Both the position numbers and the translations under genes were made by a program. Below are positions 16,509 to 24,480 of a stretch of 44,443 nucleotides of DNA, in pieces. Under the pieces are notes generated by a model. It was not told where the DNA came from. It saw nothing but the letters and a program-made list of their open reading frames with translations, and searched no databases. Within the stretch, counting starts at the first letter, position 1, and each line of letters begins with the position of its first letter. This stretch comes from Chloroflexi bacterium CFX6 (GTDB lineage: Bacteria > Chloroflexota > Anaerolineae > Anaerolineales > Villigracilaceae), in contig SZPG01000016.1 of assembly GCA_030263595.1 (NCBI GenBank), forward strand, positions 1 through 44,443, read 5' to 3'.

Positions 16509-17614
16509 GGCAGGTTCCTCCTCACGCGGTCAACGGCGGCGCGAATGATTTGCAAAACGACGTAGATGACGCAGACCCATAACACAAAAGGCGCGAACAG
16601 CACATAGAACCTCTCCACGTAAAACAAAGCGGGGGTGCGTTCGAGGCTGATCTCGTTATGCCCGGTCCAGGCGTCGGTCCAGTTGGGACCGGCCTCCGGG
16701 TGGCACTGCTGGCAGGTGGCAAGGAGATTGTCCGGATTCACCCTCGATTGCGGGTCGTCCGTCGAACGTATGTCGTGGATCCCGTGACAATCGGAACACA
16801 CCGCGCTGTCGTGCCAGATGGTGGGCCACTTCGCCTTGTATACGGAAATATCCACCCCGTGCCAGGAATGTTTGTAGATGCTGTACACGTCGGCGGACAA
16901 CCCGTATTTGCTCATCAACTCCTCGTTCGCGTGACAGCCCGCGCACAACTCCGGCTCCGCGACCCGGAACTGCGCCGTGCGCGGATCCTGGATGTTGTGA
17001 ACCCCGTGACAGTCCGTGCAGACCGGCACATCCGGGTTTTCTTCAGCCATCAACGCCGCGCCGTGCACGCTCTGACGGTAGGCGTCAACGATTTCCGTGT
17101 GACATTGGCGGCAGGTTTCCGAGATCAGTGAACGAGGTTCATCCGGCGGGCGGACGTCGTGCGCGCCGTGACAATCCGTGCAGATCGGCGCCTCGAGGTT
17201 GCCAGCCTCCGCCGCTTTCGCGTGCATACTGTCCTGCGCCTTTTCATAGTTCAGCGAATGACATTTCTCGCAGGTCTGGTAATAGGCGCGTGACAGTTCC
17301 CGCGCGCTCTGGTATTTCAGTTCGGGATGGGGATACTCCGTTATGTCGTTATGGCACGCTTCACATTCGATCCCTTTTGCGCTATGCACGGAATGATCGA
17401 GGGCGTCCTGCGGGATGTATAACGAGAGTTCGTCCCCGTTGGGCAGGGTGATGGACAGGTCCGCATTCCCATGACAGGACAGGCAGTACTTCTCGGTCTC
17501 CTGGGCTGGGGGCTCGGCTTCGGCGGGGGAAACCAACCACAAACTCAACAGCAGGATGAATGCGCCCGCTGCGCTCGACCAGAATGTTTGACGATGCAGG
17601 TTACGCCTTGTCAT
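16505..17614 (-). CDS. Membrane-anchored nonahaem cytochrome c
   Basis: The 369-residue protein starts at ATG 17614 with a signal peptide (hydrophobic stretch ending in SPAEAEPPA). It has nine CXXCH motifs (CLSCH, CEACH, CEKCH, CTDCH, CRQCH, CTDCH, CAGCH, CSDCH, CQQCH) and a single C-terminal membrane helix. Spacing and motifs such as DCHGVHNIQ match the second nonahaem protein, so the two arose by duplication. It is probably external and anchored, passing electrons between the NrfD-type module or cytochrome b and an acceptor. The start overlaps the preceding 71-residue membrane protein by 14 bases. Confidence 0.88.
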   Translation of the reverse strand: MTRRNLHRQTFWSSAAGAFILLLSLWLVSPAEAEPPAQETEKYCLSCHGNADLSITLPNGDELSLYIPQDALDHSVHSAKGIECEACHNDITEYPHPELKYQSARELSRAYYQTCEKCHSLNYEKAQDSMHAKAAEAGNLEAPICTDCHGAHDVRPPDEPRSLISETCRQCHTEIVDAYRQSVHGAALMAEENPDVPVCTDCHGVHNIQDPRTAQFRVAEPELCAGCHANEELMSKYGLSADVYSIYKHSWHGVDISVYKAKWPTIWHDSAVCSDCHGIHDIRSTDDPQSRVNPDNLLATCQQCHPEAGPNWTDAWTGHNEISLERTPALFYVERFYVLFAPFVLWVCVIYVVLQIIRAAVDRVRRNLP

Positions 17615-17816
17615 CTGCCTGCGCTCCTTTTTTTCTTTTGTTCCCTTTGGGCGGGGGGACATCGCCGTTCTCTTCGGCGGGCGGTTCGGGCGTCTCTGCC
17701 ACCAGCCCCAACTTGCGGAGCAGGTAGGAGATTCCGAACAGGATTGCCAGCGGCACGAGACAACGCAATATGAACAGCAAAGCCACAAAGACCGGATTGG
17801 CGGGGTTATCGTTCAT
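17601..17816 (-). CDS. Small single-helix membrane protein
   Basis: The 71-residue protein has one hydrophobic segment (about residues 8-30) followed by a charged tail rich in Glu, Pro and Lys. ATG 17816 follows GGAGGGAGAAGCA and is preferred over an upstream in-frame start. It overlaps the nonahaem cytochrome start by 14 bases. No family recognised; it may be an assembly or accessory subunit of the cytochrome complex. Confidence 0.7.
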   Translation of the reverse strand: MNDNPANPVFVALLFILRCLVPLAILFGISYLLRKLGLVAETPEPPAEENGDVPPPKGNKRKKGAQADDKA

Positions 17817-17910
17817 TGCTTCTCCCTCCACGGCGGGTTGTTCCAACCGCTCGCAACGAATGGGTTAGGCATTGCATCTCCAAAAATGATAGTGGAATTA
17901 ATCGGAGGTA

Positions 17911-17938
17911 AGTATAACTTAAACACAGCGCGGGACAA
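17911..17938 (-). promoter_or_regulatory. Promoter for the nonahaem cytochrome sub-operon
   Basis: On the minus strand TTGTCC (complement of 17933-17938) and TATACT (complement of 17911-17916) are separated by 16 bases, about 95 bases before ATG 17816. A dyad TGACA-AA-TGTCA (17942-17953) lies just upstream of the -35 and could be an activator site. This suggests that the two nonahaem/cytochrome b pairs can be transcribed apart from the NrfD module. Confidence 0.5.
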
Positions 17939-17964
17939 TATTGACAAATGTCATCAATTTAACC

Positions 17965-17996
17965 TGAACGGCGGAGCCCATCAGTTCCGCCGTTCA
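17965..17996 (-). terminator. Hairpin after the NrfD-type gene (weak terminator)
   Basis: An 11-bp perfect stem (GAACGGCGGA paired with TCCGCCGTTC plus one A-T pair) with a 10-base loop lies 26 bases beyond the stop of the NrfD-type gene. The following minus-strand sequence, GGTTAAATT, is not a proper U-run, so termination may be partial, or it may act as an RNA stability element. Confidence 0.5.
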
Positions 17997-18021
17997 AAAT
18001 ATCGTCCGGGATACGCTTGCG

Positions 18022-19248
18022 CTAATGGTTTTGTTTTTCGAAGAGCGGCAGGAAGCGGACAGCCAGGGTCAGAACGGTCAACGCGTAACCGATCACGAGA
18101 ATGCCCACACCCCATTCGATCAGCGCGGGGGAGTAACTGCCTATCGGAAGTTCGAAGGTCGTGCCGGGCGAATAGGACAGCGGGACGAACAACCCGCCGA
18201 CCGTCACGTTCCAGCGATGGACGATGATTCCCACCATCGCGGAAGCCGCGCCTACCACTGCCGCGGCGGGATTTTTGTTGAAGCGCGGCGCAAGGAACAG
18301 GACCGCCGGAACGAGGATGCCCAGAATCACCTCCCCCACCCAGAAACTGAACGAGTAGGGAGTCTGTTGTTGCAGGAGGGAGAATGCCGTACTGACACCG
18401 GGCGTGCTGCCGTAGTAGGTCACCGCCGCCAAATCCCAGAATTTGATGTATCCATAGATCAGCAGTCCGACGCCGCTGAAGCGGGTGATGATCCGCAGGA
18501 CATCGTGCGGAACCGTGCGTTTGCCGATGATCCATTCCACCACGTACGCAACCGCTACGGTCACCGCAGGACCCGCCGCAATGGCGGACAGCACGAACAT
18601 GATCGGCATGCTGGGCTTGAACCAAATCGGTCGGGATTTGATCACGCCGTACGTGGCGCCCAGCGACGATTGATGCAGGAGCGAGATCAACAATCCCAGC
18701 ACCGCAAGGAAGGGCGTAAACCTGTGCAGGAAGTGTCCCAGGGCGCGGATGCGGGGCCAGCGGTCGAAGAACTTTGTCTCGACGATCACAGGAGCGAACT
18801 CGGTGACCAGGATCATCAGGTAGATCGTGATGCACATGGTCACTTCCCACAAGACCGAGTGCACGTTCCAGAACACCCAGGGATGCCAGAAGCGGTCGGG
18901 TCTCCCGATGTCCATCAACAGCGTCAGCATGGCGGAGGTATAACCGGCAAAACCGACAAGCACAGCCAGGCGGATAATCGGTTGCAGTCTCTTGATGCCG
19001 AAGATGTACACGATCGCGGACAGGGTGAACGCGCCCGCCCCTAATGCGATGGCGGAAAGGTCAATGGTGATCCACAATCCCCACGGCACCGAGTCGGTCA
19101 GGTTTGTGATGACCAACCCATCCACCAGGACGCGTACCGCCGAGTAAAGACCGATCGCCAGCAATACAGCCAGAAAGCCCATCCAGATCAGGAACGCCCT
19201 GCTGAATGGAAGTCGAAAGGGTTTGCGTGATAACGTCGAAGTCGTCAT
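18022..19248 (-). CDS. NrfD/HybB-type quinone-interacting membrane subunit
   Basis: The 408-residue protein has about ten membrane helices and the NrfD-family segments VPWGLWITIDLSAIALGAGA and LLMDIGRPDRFWHP. Members (PsrC, NrfD, HybB, ActC, QrcD) bind menaquinone and connect it to a four-cluster ferredoxin subunit. It starts just after the ferredoxin gene, with AAGGGAT upstream of ATG 19248. Together with the octahaem cytochrome and ferredoxin it forms a Qrc/Nrf-like core without a visible molybdopterin catalytic subunit. Confidence 0.88.
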   Translation of the reverse strand: MTTSTLSRKPFRLPFSRAFLIWMGFLAVLLAIGLYSAVRVLVDGLVITNLTDSVPWGLWITIDLSAIALGAGAFTLSAIVYIFGIKRLQPIIRLAVLVGFAGYTSAMLTLLMDIGRPDRFWHPWVFWNVHSVLWEVTMCITIYLMILVTEFAPVIVETKFFDRWPRIRALGHFLHRFTPFLAVLGLLISLLHQSSLGATYGVIKSRPIWFKPSMPIMFVLSAIAAGPAVTVAVAYVVEWIIGKRTVPHDVLRIITRFSGVGLLIYGYIKFWDLAAVTYYGSTPGVSTAFSLLQQQTPYSFSFWVGEVILGILVPAVLFLAPRFNKNPAAAVVGAASAMVGIIVHRWNVTVGGLFVPLSYSPGTTFELPIGSYSPALIEWGVGILVIGYALTVLTLAVRFLPLFEKQNH

Positions 19249-19250
19249 TT

Positions 19251-20108
19251 CTAGATCCCTTCCTTTGGCGGAATGTAGTACACGCTGGTCTCCGTTCCAA
19301 GTTCATCGCGCAGTCTCAGGGTCGGGTTCGAAGCGATGAGTTGTGAGACCTTGTTGTCAGGATCCTTCAAATTCCCAAACGTACGCGCGCCCACCGGGCA
19401 GATGTTGACGCAGGCGGGCGTCGCTTCGCGATCCACGCCGGGGGTGAGTCCTTTTTCGAGACCGGCGTCTATGCGATGGATGCAGAACGTGCACTTCTCC
19501 ACGACGCCGCGCGGACGACGCTCCACCTCGGGCGTTCCCCACGCCGGCGCGTATGGATTGTCGTTCTCTTCACGCGCCTCCCAGTTGAAGCGGCGCGCAT
19601 CGTACGGACAGGCGATCTGGCAATACCGGCAGCCGATGCAGCGGTCGTAATCCATGACCACCAGCCCGTCTTCGCGATGATACGTCGCCTTGACCGGGCA
19701 AACCTCCACACAGGGAGCGTTCTGGCAGTGCAGGCAGGGGCGGCTGAGAAAGAACGTATGCCCGGCGGACGTTTTTTCAGGGATGACGACGTTCCAGGGT
19801 TCGTCAGGGTTTACGTCGTTGGTGGCGGTGCAGGCTCGCATGCAATACTCGCATCCGATACACTGATCGAGGTTGATTACCATGCCCCAATGATATTGCC
19901 CGGTCTGCGCGCCGTGACCGGCGTAATTTTCGCCCTCCAGTTGTCCCTGCTTCAATTGCCCAAACGGCGAAAGAGGACCGGTCGTAAGCAGGGGCGCGGC
20001 GACGATGGACCCAACGGCGGCTGCCGCCACTTTGAGGACGTCGCCCCGCGTCAGTTTGACAACGACCTTCCTCCTCGTTCCCTTATTTCTTTTCTTCTGT
20101 GTCGTCAT
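19251..20108 (-). CDS. Four-cluster [4Fe-4S] ferredoxin subunit (NrfC/DmsB/HybA type)
   Basis: The 285-residue protein has four cysteine groups typical of the family: CIGCEYCMRAC, CLHCQNAPCVEVCP, CIGCRYCQIACP and CTFC with a later CVNICPVGA. The N-terminus looks like a Tat signal (basic region, LTRGDVLKVAAAAVG, then alanine-rich helix) but the expected Arg-Arg pair is Arg-Gly. ATG 20108 is chosen for the GAGG upstream. It overlaps the octahaem gene by 26 bases and abuts the NrfD-type gene. It would carry electrons between the quinone site and the octahaem cytochrome. Confidence 0.88.
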   Translation of the reverse strand: MTTQKKRNKGTRRKVVVKLTRGDVLKVAAAAVGSIVAAPLLTTGPLSPFGQLKQGQLEGENYAGHGAQTGQYHWGMVINLDQCIGCEYCMRACTATNDVNPDEPWNVVIPEKTSAGHTFFLSRPCLHCQNAPCVEVCPVKATYHREDGLVVMDYDRCIGCRYCQIACPYDARRFNWEAREENDNPYAPAWGTPEVERRPRGVVEKCTFCIHRIDAGLEKGLTPGVDREATPACVNICPVGARTFGNLKDPDNKVSQLIASNPTLRLRDELGTETSVYYIPPKEGI

Positions 20109-21087
20109 TTTCCTCGACCTCCACAATGCGAATGCGCTGGCTGACCACCCATGCCGCCACGCCGCCGACGATCAATCCCACAATGGACCCCTGGATCAAA
20201 CCCGTGTACAGGCGGACGGTATTTTGCGCCTCGAGACTTTGGATCGTCTGATCCTTTTCACTGACCATCTTTTCCAATTCCTCCGCGCTGGGCGCGTCGC
20301 CGGTTTGCTGACCGGATAGCGAGACGATGGTATCGCGGGTATGCACCGTATCCTTGTGGCAGTTGATACACGCTTCCGACCCCACCGTAAAGGTATGACC
20401 GGTGGCAAACAACCCGCCCGTCGAAGTGGAATGCGATGCGGCGGACATGTGACAGTCGCTGCACGATAAACCCGAATTGGCGTGCGTGCCGTGCGTAAAG
20501 GAGGAGCCGGTATCCTTGTGGCAGTTGGTGCATAATTCATTGACCGTTTCCGCGCGCGGTTCCTGCGAGTGCGGGTTATGACAGGCTTCGCAATCCAGGC
20601 TGATCTGTCCATGCCGGCTGGCTTGCCATTCATCCGTGGTCGTTTTGTGGCATTGGGCGCACAACGTGTAATCGGGCGTGATCGGCATCGGATTGGTAGG
20701 ATGCCCTTGTTGCATCGGACCGTGGCATGCTTCGCATGCGACCCCCTCCTCCGCATATTCTCCGGTCTCCGAATCGAAGCCGGTTGTGTGGCACTCCAGG
20801 CACGAGACGTTCGATCCCTGCTTTACCCAGTCCTCCTGGAAGATCGGGGATGAAAACGCCTGCGAGTGCAGCGTGCCGGACCAGGTAGCGTGAATGTCCT
20901 TGTGGCAGGTCGAGCAGGTTTCCGATGTGGCGTATCCCGTTTCCCCGGGCCAGCCTTGCGCCGGGCTCGGCGCGGCAGATGCGGGTCTGGCAAGACTGAT
21001 CGCAACGCCGACTGCAAGGCAAGCCGCGAAGACCAACGAAAAAGTCACCCAGGCTGGCTTTCCGATGTTCATTACGGGTTTCTTCAT
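20083..21087 (-). CDS. Octahaem cytochrome c with C-terminal coiled coil and anchor
   Basis: The 334-residue protein has a signal/anchor helix near residues 12-35, eight CXXCH motifs (CSTCH, CLECH, CEACH, CAQCH, CEACH, CTNCH, CSDCH, CINCH), a short coiled-coil stretch, a membrane helix near residue 295-315, and an acidic tail. ATG 21087 has AGGAG at a 9-base spacing; GTG 21093 is too close. It is the first gene of the respiratory block, next to a CRP/FNR-like site. It is related to NrfH/Qrc/c554-type multihaem proteins, but I cannot name the acceptor. Confidence 0.85.
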   Translation of the reverse strand: MKKPVMNIGKPAWVTFSLVFAACLAVGVAISLARPASAAPSPAQGWPGETGYATSETCSTCHKDIHATWSGTLHSQAFSSPIFQEDWVKQGSNVSCLECHTTGFDSETGEYAEEGVACEACHGPMQQGHPTNPMPITPDYTLCAQCHKTTTDEWQASRHGQISLDCEACHNPHSQEPRAETVNELCTNCHKDTGSSFTHGTHANSGLSCSDCHMSAASHSTSTGGLFATGHTFTVGSEACINCHKDTVHTRDTIVSLSGQQTGDAPSAEELEKMVSEKDQTIQSLEAQNTVRLYTGLIQGSIVGLIVGGVAAWVVSQRIRIVEVEENDDTEEKK

Positions 21088-21152
21088 TGTCACATTCTCC
21101 TATCCATTGTTTTGTATATATGCAGAACGAAATGGACAAATTTGGTTATATT

Positions 21153-21168
21153 TGTGAATTTTATCACA
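21153..21168. promoter_or_regulatory. CRP/FNR-family binding site upstream of the octahaem operon
   Basis: TGTGAATTTTATCACA is a perfect TGTGA-N6-TCACA dyad, 66-81 bases upstream of ATG 21087 in an AT-rich divergent gap (21088-21374). The position suits an activator site for the minus-strand cytochrome operon. It could also affect the divergent thiolase gene, though that start is over 200 bases away. Another partial half-site (ATCACA) occurs near 21220. Confidence 0.65.
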
Positions 21169-21374
21169 ATGTATTTAATCATATTCTAATTAATTATCCG
21201 GTTTTATACAGTGTTGAATATCACAAAAAATACATGATTTACAGGAATGCTATCACCCCCGCTAATGGCAGGGTTGGGGTTTGGTCTGATGAACCGCCCA
21301 TTCGATCACAACGCTTCACGCGTAATTTGATAGAAGATGACAGCGCCTTCTGCTAAAATACCGACGGAGAAAAA

Positions 21375-22532
21375 ATGCGAAAAATTGCCATCCTCGGAAT
21401 CGGACAAACAAAAATTGACGAACATTGGAACCTCTCCCTGCGCGAGATCGGCGGCAACGCCGCGCTTGCCGCGATGCAGGACGCAGGCGTGGATAAGGTG
21501 GACGCGCTCTTCATTGGCAATATGCTCTCCCCCTCCATCAGCGGGCAAAACCAACTGGGGACTTTCTTTTCGGATTGGATCGGACTGTGGGGACAGGAGG
21601 CGGTGAAAGTGGAAGCCGCGTGCGCGTCGGGCGCGGCAGCGCTTCGCGCGGGACTGATGGCTGTCGGCTCCGGCGACATCGAATCCGCGCTGGTGGTTGG
21701 GGTGGAGAAAATGACGGACAAGGCCGGTCACGACGTCACTGCGGCGCTCGCCACAGCTGCGGACGCGGATTACGAAGTGGAACAGGGCGTTTCGTTCGTC
21801 GGCTTGAACGCGCTCATCATGCGGAGGTACATGCACGAGTTCGGCTGGAAGCACGCGGACTTCGCGCCGTTCTCGATCAACGCGCACGCCAACGCCATGA
21901 GCAATCCGTTCGCGCGTTTGCATCAAAGGATCACGGTGGATCAATTCGAGAGATCGAGCATGGTTGCGACGCCGATCAACCTTCTGGACGCCTCCCCCAT
22001 CGGCGACGGGGCGGCGGCGGCGGTGATCGTTCCGGCGGAGAAGGCGGCGTCAGTGAAGGGGAAGCCCCGGGTGGTTGTGGCAGGTTCGGCGTCCGCGACG
22101 GATTCGATTGCCGTCCATTCGAGAAAGGATCCGTTGTTCCTCTCCGCCGCGTTTGAGTCATCCAAAAGAGCGTACGAAATGGCGGGGGTCGGACCGGAGG
22201 ATATTGACGTGTTCGAATTGCACGACGCGTTCTCGATCATGGCGGCGTTGTCGCTCGAAGCGTGCGGGTTTGCGGAAAGAGGCAAAGGCGTGAGGCTGGG
22301 TTTGGACGGCGAGATCGGTCCGCAGGGACGCGTGCCCGTCTGTACGCGAGGCGGGTTGAAGGCGCGTGGACATCCCGTCGGCGCGACGGGGATGTATCAG
22401 GTGGTGGAGGTCGTCCAGCAGTTGCGGGGGGAATGTGGCGGGACTCAGGTGGATGGCGCGCGGATGGGAATGGCGCAAAACATCGGCGGTTCGGGCGCGA
22501 CGATCATCACACACATCCTGAAAGCAGAGTAA
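21375..22532 (+). CDS. Thiolase-family acyl-CoA acyltransferase (archaeal/Chloroflexota type)
   Basis: The 385-residue protein has the thiolase nucleophile in EAACASGAAAL, HDAFS, GHPVGATG and the C-terminal NIGGSGA glycine-rich loop. This short thiolase subgroup usually works with a DUF35 OB-fold/zinc-ribbon partner, and one such gene starts at 44163, although 22 kb away. It probably makes or cleaves acetoacetyl-CoA or beta-ketoacyl-CoA. GGAG lies 5-9 bases before the ATG, and a TAAAAT hexamer lies 15 bases upstream of the start. Confidence 0.88.
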   Translation: MRKIAILGIGQTKIDEHWNLSLREIGGNAALAAMQDAGVDKVDALFIGNMLSPSISGQNQLGTFFSDWIGLWGQEAVKVEAACASGAAALRAGLMAVGSGDIESALVVGVEKMTDKAGHDVTAALATAADADYEVEQGVSFVGLNALIMRRYMHEFGWKHADFAPFSINAHANAMSNPFARLHQRITVDQFERSSMVATPINLLDASPIGDGAAAAVIVPAEKAASVKGKPRVVVAGSASATDSIAVHSRKDPLFLSAAFESSKRAYEMAGVGPEDIDVFELHDAFSIMAALSLEACGFAERGKGVRLGLDGEIGPQGRVPVCTRGGLKARGHPVGATGMYQVVEVVQQLRGECGGTQVDGARMGMAQNIGGSGATIITHILKAE

Positions 22533-22654
22533 AATATCCCTGCATCCCCCCATCGAAGCACACAAAGATTGCAAGGGCATTTTCGTTCGAGCAAAACCAT
22601 TGAAGCAAGCCGTTAAATCTTTTATACTCGACGGGATGGAAAGGAGTTTTTCCC

Positions 22655-23038
22655 ATGTCTGAAAAACGGAAAAAGGACCGCCGTGAGTTTACTTATTACA
22701 TGCAGGTCAAGGACGATACGACCAAAAAGATCATTGGCTACCTTTCTGACATCAGCACGGGCGGTTTCAAACTGGATTGTCCCCAACAGATCCCTCCCGG
22801 GCAGGATTTCCGCCTGCAAATAGATCTGACCGCGGACGTGGCGGACAAGACTACGATGGTGTTCATCGCGCGCAGTAAATGGTGCCGCCCGGATCATATT
22901 GACCCGACCTCCTACAACGTCGGTTTCGAGATCGTCAACATGGCTCCCAGCGACATGATGATCTTCCAGCGCATCTTCGAGAAATACGGTTCGGAAAACG
23001 CCTCGAAGAGAAAATCCGACGATTACCTGTGGAAGTAA
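22655..23038 (+). CDS. PilZ-domain protein (c-di-GMP receptor candidate)
   Basis: The 127-residue protein has the two PilZ signatures for cyclic-di-GMP: the basic N-terminal motif KKDRREF and DISTGGFKLD near residues 30-39. There is no other domain, so it probably binds c-di-GMP and a protein partner. A TATACT hexamer (22622-22627) and AAAGGAG precede the ATG. It is followed 14 bases after its stop by a strong terminator, so it is monocistronic. Confidence 0.88.
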   Translation: MSEKRKKDRREFTYYMQVKDDTTKKIIGYLSDISTGGFKLDCPQQIPPGQDFRLQIDLTADVADKTTMVFIARSKWCRPDHIDPTSYNVGFEIVNMAPSDMMIFQRIFEKYGSENASKRKSDDYLWK

Positions 23039-23052
23039 GCGTTCCCATTCGG

Positions 23053-23077
23053 ACGGGCGGTTTGACCGCCCGTTTTT
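23053..23077 (+). terminator. Rho-independent terminator after the PilZ gene
   Basis: A perfect 9-bp stem ACGGGCGGT/ACCGCCCGT with a TTG loop is followed by TTTTT in the plus orientation. It separates the PilZ gene from the acyltransferase pair. Confidence 0.9.
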
Positions 23078-23095
23078 CATCGTAAAATTGGGAAG

Positions 23096-23758
23096 ATGAA
23101 ATACAGAACATTGCGTTCCATCGTTCGATTTTTTATGAGGCTCATCGCGCGCATCGAAGCGCCGGGGTTGGAGAAGTTGCCGGGGGGAAACCTGATCGTG
23201 GCGGCGAATCACCTGGGCAGGCTGGATACCGCCGTTTTGATGTGCCTGCTCGACCGCGAGGACATCATCATGCCGATCGCGGAGAAATACAGGCGTCATC
23301 CGATATTCGGGGCGATGGGGCGCGCTGCGAACGGCATCTGGTTGAATCGCTTCGAAGCGGATCATTCCGCCCTGCGGAAAATCCTCGAAAGGATGAAGCA
23401 GGGAGGTTTGCTGGTCATCGCGCCGGAAGGGACGAGGTCCAAAACCGAGGCGCTGCAGGAGGGGAAGCCGGGCGTGGCTTTCCTGGCAGGCAAAAGCGGA
23501 TACCCGGTCGTGCCGGTGGCTGTCACCGGGACGGAGGATCGGGCGATCGTGGAAAACTTGAAACGATTTCGCCGCTCGAGGATCGCGGTGAAGGTGGGCG
23601 ACCCGTTCCACGTCCAAATCCCCAACGGAAAGGGACGCGAGCAGGCGATGCGCGCAGCGACCGACGAGATCATGTGCCGCATCGGCGCGATGCTTCCCGA
23701 AAACTATCGCGGGGTATATGCGGATCATCCGCGCCTGAGGGAATTGTCGCAGCCATGA
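23096..23758 (+). CDS. 1-acyl-sn-glycerol-3-phosphate acyltransferase-like (PlsC), copy 1
   Basis: The 220-residue protein has the PlsC catalytic motif NHLGRLD near residues 39-45 and the phosphate-binding APEGTRS motif near residue 108, followed by PVVPVAVTGTE. It would transfer an acyl chain to a glycerolipid or similar acceptor at the membrane. A TAAAAT hexamer lies about 7 bases before ATG 23096, suggesting a leaderless or very short-leader transcript. Its stop overlaps the start of a paralogous copy (ATGA). Confidence 0.87.
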   Translation: MKYRTLRSIVRFFMRLIARIEAPGLEKLPGGNLIVAANHLGRLDTAVLMCLLDREDIIMPIAEKYRRHPIFGAMGRAANGIWLNRFEADHSALRKILERMKQGGLLVIAPEGTRSKTEALQEGKPGVAFLAGKSGYPVVPVAVTGTEDRAIVENLKRFRRSRIAVKVGDPFHVQIPNGKGREQAMRAATDEIMCRIGAMLPENYRGVYADHPRLRELSQP

Positions 23759-24480
23759 AATATTTTCTACGCTGGCTCATCCGCGCCGTTTTCAACCTGG
23801 TCGCGCGGGTGGACGTGAGCGGTTACGAACATCTTCCGAAGGAGGGCAGTTTTGTCATTGCCACCAACCATCTCGGCATTGTGGACGCGCCCATCGCGTT
23901 CTATGCGCTCGACCGCTGGGATATGTTCGTGATGGTCGCGGAGAAGTGGGAAAAAGTGGCTCTCTTTCGCTGGCTGGGAAGGTACTTCAACTTCATTTTC
24001 ATTGACCGCTTCAACCCGGATATCAAAGCCCTGCGAAAAGTGATAGACTTGATGAAGAAGGAAAACATCCTCGTCATCGCGCCGGAAGGAACGCGTTCGC
24101 GGGTGGGATCGCTGATCGAGGCGAAGCCCGGCGTCAGTTATCTGGCGACCAAATTGAATCGTCCCATCGTTCCCGTCGCGCTGGCGGGGACGGAGGACAA
24201 GGCCCTGTTCGGCAACCTGAAGCGATTGAGGCGGAGCCGCATCGTGGTCAGGGCGGGACCCGCCTTCATTCTTCCGCCCCTGCCCAGGGAAAACCGCGAC
24301 GAGGCGCTCAAACGATACACCGATGAGATCATGTGCCGCATCGCGGCGCTGCTGCCGGAACAGTATCGCGGCGTGTATGCGGATCATCCGCGCTTGAAGG
24401 AAATACTCGAACAGGAAAAGAGGAACTCAAATGTCGGAGACACAAACCCCAACGCTGGAAGAATGGAAGAGACTGTATGA
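23755..24480 (+). CDS. 1-acyl-sn-glycerol-3-phosphate acyltransferase-like (PlsC), copy 2
   Basis: The 241-residue protein has NHLGIVD and APEGTRSRVG motifs and ends in the same segment as copy 1 (EQYRGVYADHPRLKE), so the two are tandem paralogues. Start ATG 23755 overlaps the previous stop by 4 bases. The last 50 bases overlap the next gene. Having two coupled PlsC enzymes suggests two acylation steps or different acyl acceptors, but the sequence does not show which. Confidence 0.87.
   Translation: MKYFLRWLIRAVFNLVARVDVSGYEHLPKEGSFVIATNHLGIVDAPIAFYALDRWDMFVMVAEKWEKVALFRWLGRYFNFIFIDRFNPDIKALRKVIDLMKKENILVIAPEGTRSRVGSLIEAKPGVSYLATKLNRPIVPVALAGTEDKALFGNLKRLRRSRIVVRAGPAFILPPLPRENRDEALKRYTDEIMCRIAALLPEQYRGVYADHPRLKEILEQEKRNSNVGDTNPNAGRMEETV

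Noticed and set aside
17942..17958. FNR box near TTGACAAATGTCATCAA
   Set aside because: Half-sites are 7 bases apart rather than 4, so it does not fit FNR; listed only as a dyad near the promoter.
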